Assembly (NCBI GenBank): GCA_024639455.1
Contig: JAHEIH010000007.1
Coordinates: forward strand, 137,841 to 201,840
Reading direction: 5' to 3'
Source of the DNA: Cellvibrionales bacterium
GTDB lineage: Bacteria; Pseudomonadota; Gammaproteobacteria; Pseudomonadales; JAHEIH01
Length of the DNA stretch: 64,000 bases
The notes under the pieces were generated by a model. That model ran no database searches and was not told where the DNA came from. It was given only the letters and a program-made list of their open reading frames with translations. Made by a program: the position numbers and the translations under genes. Shown piece by piece: positions 47,818 to 56,742 of this stretch (position 1 is the first letter of the stretch; each line of letters starts with the position of its first letter).

Positions 47818-48176
47818 TGCTTTGGGTAGAGCTATACCACTACTGGGTGTTCGCCATTTTGCTGATGATTGGACTTTTTGGTGTCATCGCCAAGCGTAAT
47901 TTGGTGAAAAAGTTAGTGGGTTTGTCGCTGTTTCAGTCGGCGGTATTTTTGTTTTATATCACCATGGGGAAGGTCGATGGCGGTACCGCGCCTATTGTTG
48001 GAATGACGGATTCCACCGATGTGTTTAGCAACCCTCTCCCTCAAGTGCTTATTCTGACGGCGATTGTGGTGGGTATTTCTACCACGGCATTAGGCTTGAG
48101 CATTGTGGTGCGTATTAAAGAAGCTTACGGCTCAATTGAGGAAGATGTGATTCATGAGAAGGATCGTGCAGAATGA
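47817..48176 (+). CDS. Mrp/Mnh antiporter subunit C (NuoK-like)
   Basis: 119 residues, three membrane helices. LVKKLVGLSLFQSAVFLFYI and LPQVLILTAIVVGISTTALGL fit MnhC/NuoK. Overlaps both neighbours. Confidence 0.92.
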   Translation: MLWVELYHYWVFAILLMIGLFGVIAKRNLVKKLVGLSLFQSAVFLFYITMGKVDGGTAPIVGMTDSTDVFSNPLPQVLILTAIVVGISTTALGLSIVVRIKEAYGSIEEDVIHEKDRAE

Positions 48177-49678
48177 ATTTGATTGAACACTTGCCTGTAT
48201 TGCAGGTCATTCTGCCGCTTTTGAGCGCCCCGTTTTGTATTTTGATGCGCGGCCACATGTTGGCGTGGGCGATTGCCGTGGTTGCCAGTGGTGCAGCTTT
48301 TGCGGTCTCTTTGAGCGCCGCAAGTATTGTCGCTGATGGAGCCACTCTCACCTATGCCGTTGGCGGATGGGCTGCCCCCTATGGTATTGCCTTAGAGGTA
48401 GATGCCTTCAGTGCGTTGATGACAATGATCATTAGTGGCGCCTCGTTGCTTGCATTGATTGCAGGTATGGCCAGTATCCGCCAGCAGTTACCCGAGGAAA
48501 AACAGTCATTGTTCTTTGCCGCATGGCTGTTAGCAATGGCGGGGTTACTGGGTATCAGTGTTGCGGCCGACGCGTTTAATATTTTCGTCTTTATGGAAAT
48601 ATCCTCACTTGCCAGTTATGTGATTATCGCCGCGGGCCCTCACCGCAAAGCCTTGGGTGCGGTATTTAAATACTTGGCCATGGGCACCATCGGTGCCACG
48701 TTTTACCTGATCGGCGTCGGTTTAATTTACTTGATGACAGGGACCTTGAACTTGGATGATATCGCTTTGCGCGTAGCCAATGTCTCGGATCCCCATCCGG
48801 TCTTGCTGGCGGCGGGCTTCATCACGATTGGTCTGGCACTGAAAGCCGCGGTCTTTCCGCTGCATGTGTGGATGCCAGCAGCCTACAACTATGCGCCTCA
48901 CGTGGTCAGTGCCTTTATCGCCGCCTGTGCCACTAAAGTATCGCTGTATGTGCTGTTCCGCTTCGACTTTACAGTCTTTCAACCCAACCTCAGTGGCCAC
49001 GAATTCCAGTTCGGTCATTTTATGATGCCATTGGCGCTGATTGGTATTTTGTTTGGCGCTATCGTTGCGGCCCTGGCTAAGGATCTTAAGCGATTGCTGG
49101 CATGGTCTTCAGTGTCGCAAATTGGCTATATCGTGCTGGGCGCGAGTATGACATCTGAAGCGGGCATGACCAGCGCCATCATCCATATGTTTAACCACGC
49201 GCTCGCTAAAGGCGGTGGTTTTTTGATTGCTATGGGTGCTGCCCTGTACTACACCACGACCCGTTTCTCTAATTTAGCGGGTTTGGGTAAAGAGCATCCA
49301 TGGTTATCTGGCGCCTTTGTCGTCATCGGCTGCAGTCTAATTGGTGTGCCTGGCACCGCAGGCTTTATTAGTAAATGGATGTTGGTCAACGCGGCGCTGG
49401 AGCAGGGTGGCTTAGGCATATTTATCATTGCCGTAGTGGTCTTCAGTTCATTGCTAGCCGTTATTTATGTATGGAAAGTCGTGGAGCTATTTTATTTTGA
49501 GCCCCGTCCAGAGGGCGCAAGTTCCAATGCCGTTGTGGTTAAAACCCCAGAAAAGTTGTTGTTTATGATGGTTGTTATGTTGGTAGCCGCCGCCAATGTT
49601 TGGTTCGGTATCTTCCCGGGTGAACCGTTAGCGCTTGCCTCGCAAGCGGCGAGTATGTTGACGGGAGGCGCGCTGTAA
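48173..49678 (+). CDS. Mrp antiporter D-type subunit 1 (NuoL/M/N-like)
   Basis: 501 residues, about 14 helices. Conserved Glu in NIFVFMEISSLASYVI and Lys in LALKAAVFPLHVWMPAAYN, the residues tied to proton/cation translocation in this superfamily, are both kept; a second Lys follows in ACATKVSLYV. TAATG overlap with the next gene. Confidence 0.92.
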   Translation: MNLIEHLPVLQVILPLLSAPFCILMRGHMLAWAIAVVASGAAFAVSLSAASIVADGATLTYAVGGWAAPYGIALEVDAFSALMTMIISGASLLALIAGMASIRQQLPEEKQSLFFAAWLLAMAGLLGISVAADAFNIFVFMEISSLASYVIIAAGPHRKALGAVFKYLAMGTIGATFYLIGVGLIYLMTGTLNLDDIALRVANVSDPHPVLLAAGFITIGLALKAAVFPLHVWMPAAYNYAPHVVSAFIAACATKVSLYVLFRFDFTVFQPNLSGHEFQFGHFMMPLALIGILFGAIVAALAKDLKRLLAWSSVSQIGYIVLGASMTSEAGMTSAIIHMFNHALAKGGGFLIAMGAALYYTTTRFSNLAGLGKEHPWLSGAFVVIGCSLIGVPGTAGFISKWMLVNAALEQGGLGIFIIAVVVFSSLLAVIYVWKVVELFYFEPRPEGASSNAVVVKTPEKLLFMMVVMLVAAANVWFGIFPGEPLALASQAASMLTGGAL

Positions 49679-51147
49679 TGGAACCTTGGATTCCCTTTCA
49701 ATACATCCCTTTGATCCCTCTTTTGGGCGTGATTGCTATTTTGCTTGGCGCGCGTATCAGCGACAACGTACGCGAGGCCGCCACACTAGTCACGGCCTTG
49801 CTAACAGCGGCGGCGGTATGGGGCTTGGCGCCTGCAGTGATGGCCGGTCAACGATTTGAGTGGGTACTTCTTGAGCAAGTTGTTCCTGGTATTCCATTAG
49901 CCATGCAGCTTGAGCCACTCGGCGCGATGTTCGCGATGTTGGCTGGCAGTTTGTGGGTCGTTAATTCGGTGTATTCGATCGGCTATATGCGCGGTAACAA
50001 AGAAAAGCATCAGACGCGTTTTTATGTGTTCTTTGCTGTCTCGATCGCTGCTGCACTGGCTGTTGCATTTGCGGGTAACGTGTTTACTTTGTTCTTGTTC
50101 TACGAGTGCTTAACGCTTTCAACATATCCCTTGGTGTCCCATAAAGGAGACGCCAAAACCATTAAGTCGGCGCGCATTTACCTAGGTGTATTGATTTCCA
50201 CGTCGATCTGTTTGTTTCTGCCAGCAGTTATTTGGGCTCACAGCGTAAGTAATGGTGCATTTACACCAGGTGGTGTCATGTCAGAGGTGTTATCTGGCCC
50301 CGCGGTAGGCTTAATGCTTGGCTTATTTGTGTTTGGTATCGGCAAAGCGGCAGTGATGCCTGTTCACCGCTGGCTACCCGCCGCGATGGTCGCACCAACA
50401 CCGGTGAGTGCGCTGTTGCACGCCGTGGCGGTTGTGAAAGCGGGCGTGTTTTCCATTACTAAAATTGTGATTTATCTCTTTGGTTTTGAATTCTTGTTCT
50501 CTCAGGAGTCAGTGAGCTGGATGCTGTTTGCGGCCATGACGACGATTGTATTGTCTAGTTTGGTTGCCCTGCGTCAGACCAACCTAAAGCGCATGCTGGC
50601 GTACTCAACCATTGGCCAGCTATCCTATGTGGTGCTGGCCGTTTCAGTACTCACGCCGCTGGCAGAAGTCGGTGCAGCGCTGCACATGGTGGCGCATGCC
50701 TTCGGTAAAATCACCTTGTTCTTCGCTGCCGGTGCTATATATGTGGCGTCTAAAAAGACCGAGTTGCCGCAATTGGCGGGTATTGGTAGACGCATGCCAT
50801 GGACCGCAACGGCCTTTACGATTGGGGCCTTAAGTATGATTGGTGTCCCGCCCACGGGTGGATTTGTCTCGAAGTGGTACATCTTAGCAGGCTCATTCCA
50901 ATCGGATAACTACATGGCGATTGCGACCTTGATCTTGAGCACAGGGTTAACCGCCATGTATTTCTTACCGGTGGTGTATTCGATGTGGTTTGGCCGCGAA
51001 GTTGACGGTCCTATGTCAGATCATCGTGAGGCACCATTACCGATTGTGATTGCGCTGATGACAACGGCCGCATTAACGATTCTGTTCTTCTTCTTCCACG
51101 GCCCTGTAAAAGCCATGGAGTCTCAAGTTTTATTGGGGGCATTGTAA
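49678..51147 (+). CDS. Mrp antiporter D-type subunit 2 (NuoL/M/N-like)
   Basis: 489 residues, multi-helix. Conserved Glu in TLFLFYECLTLSTYPLV and Lys in FGIGKAAVMPVHRWLPAAM kept, and VVKAGVFSITKIV supplies the second Lys. A paralog of its neighbours, 2 bp before the small membrane subunit. Confidence 0.9.
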   Translation: MEPWIPFQYIPLIPLLGVIAILLGARISDNVREAATLVTALLTAAAVWGLAPAVMAGQRFEWVLLEQVVPGIPLAMQLEPLGAMFAMLAGSLWVVNSVYSIGYMRGNKEKHQTRFYVFFAVSIAAALAVAFAGNVFTLFLFYECLTLSTYPLVSHKGDAKTIKSARIYLGVLISTSICLFLPAVIWAHSVSNGAFTPGGVMSEVLSGPAVGLMLGLFVFGIGKAAVMPVHRWLPAAMVAPTPVSALLHAVAVVKAGVFSITKIVIYLFGFEFLFSQESVSWMLFAAMTTIVLSSLVALRQTNLKRMLAYSTIGQLSYVVLAVSVLTPLAEVGAALHMVAHAFGKITLFFAAGAIYVASKKTELPQLAGIGRRMPWTATAFTIGALSMIGVPPTGGFVSKWYILAGSFQSDNYMAIATLILSTGLTAMYFLPVVYSMWFGREVDGPMSDHREAPLPIVIALMTTAALTILFFFFHGPVKAMESQVLLGAL

Positions 51148-51149
51148 AT

Positions 51150-51404
51150 ATGTCTGATCAACATTGGCTGGTTCGCCCAGCGACGATTCGCAAATTGTGG
51201 ATCGGTCTAGCGGTTTTGTTAGGCTTATTGGTTGCCGCACAATTTTTCATCAAGATCAAACCAACCGTCGGTATGGATGGCACCTTTGGTTTTGGTGCTT
51301 GGTTTGGTTTTTTTTCCTGCGTCGCTATGGTGCTTTTTGCCAAGCTCATCGGGTACGTTGTGAAGCGCTCTGAGTTCTATTACTCGGAGGAAGACCATGA
51401 TTGA
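51150..51404 (+). CDS. Small membrane protein within the Mrp-like operon
   Basis: 84 residues with two hydrophobic helices (LWIGLAVLLGLLVAAQFFI and AWFGFFSCVAMVLFAKLIGY) and an acidic tail. I do not recognise a named family. Tight spacing (2 bp before, 8-bp overlap after) says it is translated with the antiporter subunits and is probably an accessory or structural subunit. Confidence 0.8.
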   Translation: MSDQHWLVRPATIRKLWIGLAVLLGLLVAAQFFIKIKPTVGMDGTFGFGAWFGFFSCVAMVLFAKLIGYVVKRSEFYYSEEDHD

Positions 51405-53085
51405 GATGCTGCCTCCTGCGTTATACCTGATTGTTGGTGCCTTTCTAATTGCGCTGACAAAAGGTGCTCTACGTAACAGTGTGCTATTTTTAGCCCCTCT
51501 TGCGACCTTGTATGCCATCTGGCAAGTCCCCGATGGCGTGGTTTCAACGGCTCCCTTCCTGGATTACACCATTCAGATCGTCGAAGGCAGCCCAGTACGT
51601 CGACTATTCGCGACGATTTTTGCTCTCACCACCTTTGTCGGGGGGTTGTATGCCTTTCGCCATGCCCGTGGTTATGAGCTGGCTGCTGCAATGGCTTACG
51701 CCGCCGGCGCGGTAGGGGTATGCTTCGCAGGTGACCTGATTACCCTCTTCCTGTTCTGGGAGTTTATGGCGTTGTTCTCTACCTTGGTCATCTGGTCGGG
51801 CGGCACGGCTGGCGCCAGAAGCGCTGGTATTCGCTACGCGGTGATGCACCTGATTGGAGGGGTCATCTTGAAAGTGGGTATTGAAGGCGTGGTAGTTCAC
51901 ACCGGTTCAATCGATATCCAAGCGTTCCAAGCCAACAATTTTGATACCTGGATGATGCTCATTGGTATTCTAATCAATGCGGCAGCACCTCCAGTGTCGG
52001 CGTGGTTGGCGGACGCCTACCCAGAGGCCACACCCACAGGTTCAGTTTTCCTGTCGGCGTATACCACCAAAACGGCAGTATTGGCGTTAATCCTTTTGTT
52101 CCCTGGCGAAAGCGTACTGATCTGGGTCGGCTGCTGGATGATTATGTACGGTATCATTTGGGCGCTATTAGAAAACAATGTCCGTCGTATTTTGGCATTC
52201 TCTATTGTTAACCAAGTGGGTTTTATGGTGGTGGCAGTGGGTATCGGTACTGAAATGGCGATCAATGGGGCGGCCGCCCACGCTTTTGCTCACATTATAT
52301 ATAAGGCCTTGTTGTTCATGAGTGCTGGGGTGGTCATTTTGCATACCGGTCAACAGCGCTGTAGCGATTTAGGTGGTTTGTTCCGCACCATGCCTATTAC
52401 GGCGTTCTGTGGCATCATTGGTGCCTTGGCGATTTCAAGCTTCCCGTTGACGAGTGGATTTACCACTAAGACCATGATATCCGCGGCTGCCGCTGAGCAA
52501 GAGCTGATGGTGATTTGGTATGTCTTAGCCGCGGCTTCTGCGGGTGTTTTCCTGCACGCGGGTATTAAATTTCCATGGTATGTGTTCTATCAAAAGGACT
52601 CGGGCCTACGCCCGAAGGACGCGCCATGGAATATGGCATTAGCGATGGGAATTTTTGTTGCGCTGTGTATCGGTTTGGGCGTCTACCCAGAGCCGCTTTA
52701 CAATTTGTTGCCGTACCCAGTGGATTACCATGCTTACAAGCCAGGCAAGGTATTGTTTTACTTGCAGTTGTTGATGTTCTCTGGTTTGGCTTTCTTCTTG
52801 TTATTGCCCCTTATGAAGCGAACGCTGACTATATCGCTCGATACCGACTGGTTTTGGCGTGTCATGTTTAAGAAAATTTGGCAGGTACTCAGTGGCGCAT
52901 TCATCAAGCTCGCACAGGAGCTGATTGGGTTAGTTGACCAAGGTCGTGTGCGTATTAATCAATTGCTTTCGCGTTATTTCACCATCGAAAATAACGGTGT
53001 CTTGGCTAGGGCTTGGCCGATCGGTGTGACCGGCTTGTGGATTACAGTGCTGTTGTCGGCCTATATATTTACTTATTATTTGTAA
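51397..53085 (+). CDS. Mrp antiporter D-type subunit 3 (NuoL/M/N-like)
   Basis: 562 residues. Conserved Glu in TLFLFWEFMALFSTLVIW is present, but the usual K-A-A-x-x-P-x-H-x-W motif reads NAAAPPVSAWLADAYPEA: Asn replaces Lys and Ser the His; TTKTAVLALI supplies a later Lys. A C-terminal extension of roughly 70 residues ends in another helix. Probably a structural or differently coupled subunit. Last gene of the operon. Confidence 0.88.
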   Translation: MIEMLPPALYLIVGAFLIALTKGALRNSVLFLAPLATLYAIWQVPDGVVSTAPFLDYTIQIVEGSPVRRLFATIFALTTFVGGLYAFRHARGYELAAAMAYAAGAVGVCFAGDLITLFLFWEFMALFSTLVIWSGGTAGARSAGIRYAVMHLIGGVILKVGIEGVVVHTGSIDIQAFQANNFDTWMMLIGILINAAAPPVSAWLADAYPEATPTGSVFLSAYTTKTAVLALILLFPGESVLIWVGCWMIMYGIIWALLENNVRRILAFSIVNQVGFMVVAVGIGTEMAINGAAAHAFAHIIYKALLFMSAGVVILHTGQQRCSDLGGLFRTMPITAFCGIIGALAISSFPLTSGFTTKTMISAAAAEQELMVIWYVLAAASAGVFLHAGIKFPWYVFYQKDSGLRPKDAPWNMALAMGIFVALCIGLGVYPEPLYNLLPYPVDYHAYKPGKVLFYLQLLMFSGLAFFLLLPLMKRTLTISLDTDWFWRVMFKKIWQVLSGAFIKLAQELIGLVDQGRVRINQLLSRYFTIENNGVLARAWPIGVTGLWITVLLSAYIFTYYL

Positions 53086-53197
53086 TTTGCCTTGGGCCCG
53101 CGATAGTGGGCCCTTATCTTTGCTGGGTTTCACCCATTCCCTGCGGTAATTCCGTCTCTATCTTGTTAGAATGCGCGCTTAACTTTTGAGAGTGCCT

Positions 53198-54988
53198 ATG
53201 CCAACCACAGATCCATCTATTTCTAATTTCCGTTTCTTTTTAGGATACGCGGCACGCCACCGTTGGGTCTATGCAACCGGCGTTTGCCTGCTGTTTGTCA
53301 CTAACTTTTTGGCTGTGAGTATTCCACAGTACATTGGTGAGGCCATTGATTTGTTGCGTGACAGCGTGGCTTCTCACACAGGCGACTTGCAGGACAAGAT
53401 TGCCCTCATAGCGGTATTCGCCGTGGTAATGATCGTGACGAGAACCACGTCGCGTATGATGTTTTTCAACCCAGGGCGTGCGGTGGAGCGTGACTTTAAA
53501 AACGATGCCTTCCAAAAGTTGACCGTGTTGCAGCGTGACTTTTACAACGACTTTAGCAATGGCAAGTTGATTTCGATGGTCAACAACGATGTTAATGGTA
53601 TCCGTGCGCTGGCAGGCGTGGTAATGCTTCAGACCTTCAATATCTTTTTTGCGCTTTCTCTCACGCCTTACAAAATGTGGCAATTGTCCCCGTCGTTGAT
53701 GCTGTATTGTGTCGTCCCGGTACTGACCACATTTATGGTGAGTCGAAAGGCCGTCAGTGACTTGCGGCGTATGATGAAGCTGCGCATGCAAGAACTACAG
53801 GAGCTGTCGAGTCAGTCGGTAGAACTTCTGTCAGGGATCGATGTGATTCGCCATAACCATATTCGTGATTGGGCGCAGCAGCGTTTTGACCAAGAGAACG
53901 AAACACTGCTCAATCGCACCCTGCAACTGACGAAAATCCGTACGATATATATGCCACTGTTGACCTATACCGATCGCCTAATCAAAGTGGTGGTGTTGTT
54001 GTTTGGTGGCTATCAAGTGATTCAGGCCAACTTAAGTTTAGGTGATTTAGTGGCGTTTTTGGCCTATGCCACGCTATTGGCAAGCCCTTTCTTTTCGATT
54101 GCCATGATCTGGTCGGCCTACCACAACGGCATGGTGAGTATTGCTAGTTTGCGCAACATTCTTGATCGCGAAACCTCGGATATCGACGAGCAGCGTATGC
54201 CCGATGCTGAGCGTAATGCCTTGTTCAACCAGCATGTAGAAGTGCGCCATTTAACGTATCGCTACCCAGGGCAAACCAAAGCTGCCTTGGAGGATGTCAG
54301 TTTTACCATCGTGCCGGGCCAAACCATTGGTATCTTGGGCCAGGTGGGCTCGGGTAAATCAACCCTGGTCAACTGCTTGAACCACTATCTCGACGTACCA
54401 ACGGGTAGCGTTTTCCTGGATGGTCGCGATATCACCACACTGTCGCGCAGCGATCTACGCAGCGCGGTGCGCACCGTCACCCAAGACCCCTTCCTGTTTT
54501 CCGACAGCGTTGATAATAACGTGACTTTTGGAAGTAAACACCCGCAAGATATCGATCGTGCGTTAGCGGCAGCTGCCATGAAAAAAGAAGTGGCAAAATT
54601 CCCTCAGCAACGCGATACCATCGTCGGTGAAAAGGGCATTTTGTTATCGGGTGGGCAAAAGCAGCGCCTCAGTCTAGCGCGGGCACTTTACTCACCGGCC
54701 AAATTGTTAGTGCTGGATAACGTGCTATCAGCGGTGGATAACGACACCGAACGTTTCCTATTAAGGGAATTGTTTAAGCGTGAGCATCACCAAGCGGCGA
54801 TTATCGTGTCGCACCGCGCGTCAGTATTGGAGCGCGTCGATCACATCTTGGTGTTGGAAGAGGGTAAGATCGTGGCGTCGGGAACCCACGCCGAGCTGCT
54901 CGAGACCTCGCCCATTTATGCGGAGATATGGCGCCTGCAACAGGACGAAGCCAATGCGGTAGACGTCAACGAGGAGGCGGCATCATGA
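53198..54988 (+). CDS. ABC exporter half-transporter, MdlA-like
   Basis: 596 residues: six-helix exporter domain (about 10-320) and an NBD. Walker A GQVGSGKST, signature LLSGGQKQRLSLARAL, Walker B LLVLDNVLSAVD in which Asn replaces the catalytic Glu, and H-loop IIVSHR. Such an asymmetric site is usual for one half of a heterodimeric exporter. ATG 53198 has GAGAG upstream. ATGA overlap with its partner. Confidence 0.9.
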   Translation: MPTTDPSISNFRFFLGYAARHRWVYATGVCLLFVTNFLAVSIPQYIGEAIDLLRDSVASHTGDLQDKIALIAVFAVVMIVTRTTSRMMFFNPGRAVERDFKNDAFQKLTVLQRDFYNDFSNGKLISMVNNDVNGIRALAGVVMLQTFNIFFALSLTPYKMWQLSPSLMLYCVVPVLTTFMVSRKAVSDLRRMMKLRMQELQELSSQSVELLSGIDVIRHNHIRDWAQQRFDQENETLLNRTLQLTKIRTIYMPLLTYTDRLIKVVVLLFGGYQVIQANLSLGDLVAFLAYATLLASPFFSIAMIWSAYHNGMVSIASLRNILDRETSDIDEQRMPDAERNALFNQHVEVRHLTYRYPGQTKAALEDVSFTIVPGQTIGILGQVGSGKSTLVNCLNHYLDVPTGSVFLDGRDITTLSRSDLRSAVRTVTQDPFLFSDSVDNNVTFGSKHPQDIDRALAAAAMKKEVAKFPQQRDTIVGEKGILLSGGQKQRLSLARALYSPAKLLVLDNVLSAVDNDTERFLLRELFKREHHQAAIIVSHRASVLERVDHILVLEEGKIVASGTHAELLETSPIYAEIWRLQQDEANAVDVNEEAAS

Positions 54989-56742
54989 GTAAGTCGCGAT
55001 TTGATTGGCACTTGATCAGTCAGTTTTTGGTTTTCCTTAAGCCCTACCGCAAGCAAGTGACGTGGGGCGTGCTAGCCGTTCCTGTCTCTATGGCCAGTTC
55101 GGTGCTATTCCCGTGGCTGATTATGCACATTGTGGATACGGCGATTGCGGCAGGCGATATTTCGGGCCTTTACCTTTGGGTGGGGCTGTTGTTTGCGGTG
55201 CTGGTTGTTAACTACTTATCCGATGCCAGCTTCAACTTCTTTTTGCAGAATGCCGCCTTGAGGGCGTTGCGTGACATGCGGCTGGTGATGTTTAAGCGGG
55301 TGTTGCGTTTTTCACGCAGTTATTTTGACACGCGCCCAGTGGGAGTAACCTTGACCCGCCTGACGAGCGACCTTGAAGCTGTGAGCGAATCCTTTGCCCA
55401 GGGCCTATTGGGTATGGTGCGGGATGTGTTAACCACTTTCGCTCTGTTGGTTTTCTTGTTTATCATCAACTGGCAACTGGCCTTGGTGGTGCTTGTGTTG
55501 GCACCGCCTACCTATTGGATTACAGAATTTTTGCGCAAGCGCTTGCGCGAGGCCTACGCTAACGGTCGCAAGGTATTGTCTGAGGGAACGGGGTATCTTC
55601 AAGAAGGCCTCAACGGCATGAAAACCGTGCAGCTGTATTCTGCGGAAGACAATGTTCAGGCGCGCTACAGTCAATACACCCTTGGCTTTTATCAGTCACA
55701 GTCACGTTCTAACTTCTATGATTCTTCGCTGTTCTCGATCATCGAAGGTCTAACCACGGTAGCGATGGCACTGATCATCTGGGTAGGTTCGGGGCTTATT
55801 TTAGAAGCGAGTATTACCATCGGTGTATTGATTGGTTTTACCCAAACCCTGGATCGCATCTTTGTACCAGTGCGTGACTTTACTTCCCAGATTGCGTCGA
55901 TTCAGCGTGCCTTGGCAGCATTGGGCAACATTGAAGAAGTGTTCAAGCAGCCGCTGCAGTTCCCTATGGAGGATGTGCCAAGCGAGCATGCTCCGTTGGA
56001 TAGCTTTGAATCGCTGGTGTTCGACAATGTCAGGTTTCGTTATACGGAAGATGGCCCATGGGTATTAAACGGTGTGTCGTTTACTTTACAGCATGGGCAG
56101 CAGATCGCGCTGGTGGGCGCAACGGGGTCGGGCAAGTCGACCATTATTCGCCTTTTGACTAAGACCTACGAGAACTACACCGGGTCGATCAAGATCAATG
56201 GCCGCGAACTGCGGGATATTAGCCTGCCTGAGTTGGCACATCTTTTCGCGCTGATGCAGCAGGACGTCTACTTGTTTACCGGTTCTGTGGCGTTCAATAT
56301 CGGCTTGGATCGGCTGGGAGGAGATAACCGTGCGATAGAGGACGCCGCGCGCTATGTCTACGCGGATGGTTTTATCGATCAGTTACCCGGTAAATATGAT
56401 TTCGTGATCGAAAACAATGGCGGCAATTTATCGGCCGGGCAGGGGCAGTTGATCGCCTTTGCGCGAGCAATGGCGACGGGTTGTGACGTGGTTTTGCTCG
56501 ACGAGGCAACCGCTTCGGTGGACTCAAAAACAGAGAAGTTAATTCAGCGCGCAGTGGATCATGTCTTCAGCGAGAAGACAGTTATCGCCATTGCGCACAG
56601 GTTGAGTACCATAAAACACTCAGATCAAATTCTGGTGCTCGACAGCGGTGTCATTGTTGAACAGGGCACGCACAATGCACTGATCGCGCAGCGTGGACGC
56701 TACGCCCAGTTATTGCAGGATATGGACGCGAAGCCCGCTTAG
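54985..56742 (+). CDS. ABC exporter half-transporter, MdlB-like
   Basis: 585 residues, exporter domain plus NBD. Walker A GATGSGKSTIIR, signature NLSAGQGQLIAFARAM, Walker B VVLLDEATASVDS with Glu, H-loop IAIAHR. Start ATG 54985 overlaps the mdlA-like stop. Together with the preceding protein it should form a heterodimeric exporter; the substrate is unknown. Its end overlaps the convergent hydantoinase-family gene inside a GCCCGC/GCGGGC hairpin at 56733-56747. Confidence 0.9.
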   Translation: MSKSRFDWHLISQFLVFLKPYRKQVTWGVLAVPVSMASSVLFPWLIMHIVDTAIAAGDISGLYLWVGLLFAVLVVNYLSDASFNFFLQNAALRALRDMRLVMFKRVLRFSRSYFDTRPVGVTLTRLTSDLEAVSESFAQGLLGMVRDVLTTFALLVFLFIINWQLALVVLVLAPPTYWITEFLRKRLREAYANGRKVLSEGTGYLQEGLNGMKTVQLYSAEDNVQARYSQYTLGFYQSQSRSNFYDSSLFSIIEGLTTVAMALIIWVGSGLILEASITIGVLIGFTQTLDRIFVPVRDFTSQIASIQRALAALGNIEEVFKQPLQFPMEDVPSEHAPLDSFESLVFDNVRFRYTEDGPWVLNGVSFTLQHGQQIALVGATGSGKSTIIRLLTKTYENYTGSIKINGRELRDISLPELAHLFALMQQDVYLFTGSVAFNIGLDRLGGDNRAIEDAARYVYADGFIDQLPGKYDFVIENNGGNLSAGQGQLIAFARAMATGCDVVLLDEATASVDSKTEKLIQRAVDHVFSEKTVIAIAHRLSTIKHSDQILVLDSGVIVEQGTHNALIAQRGRYAQLLQDMDAKPA

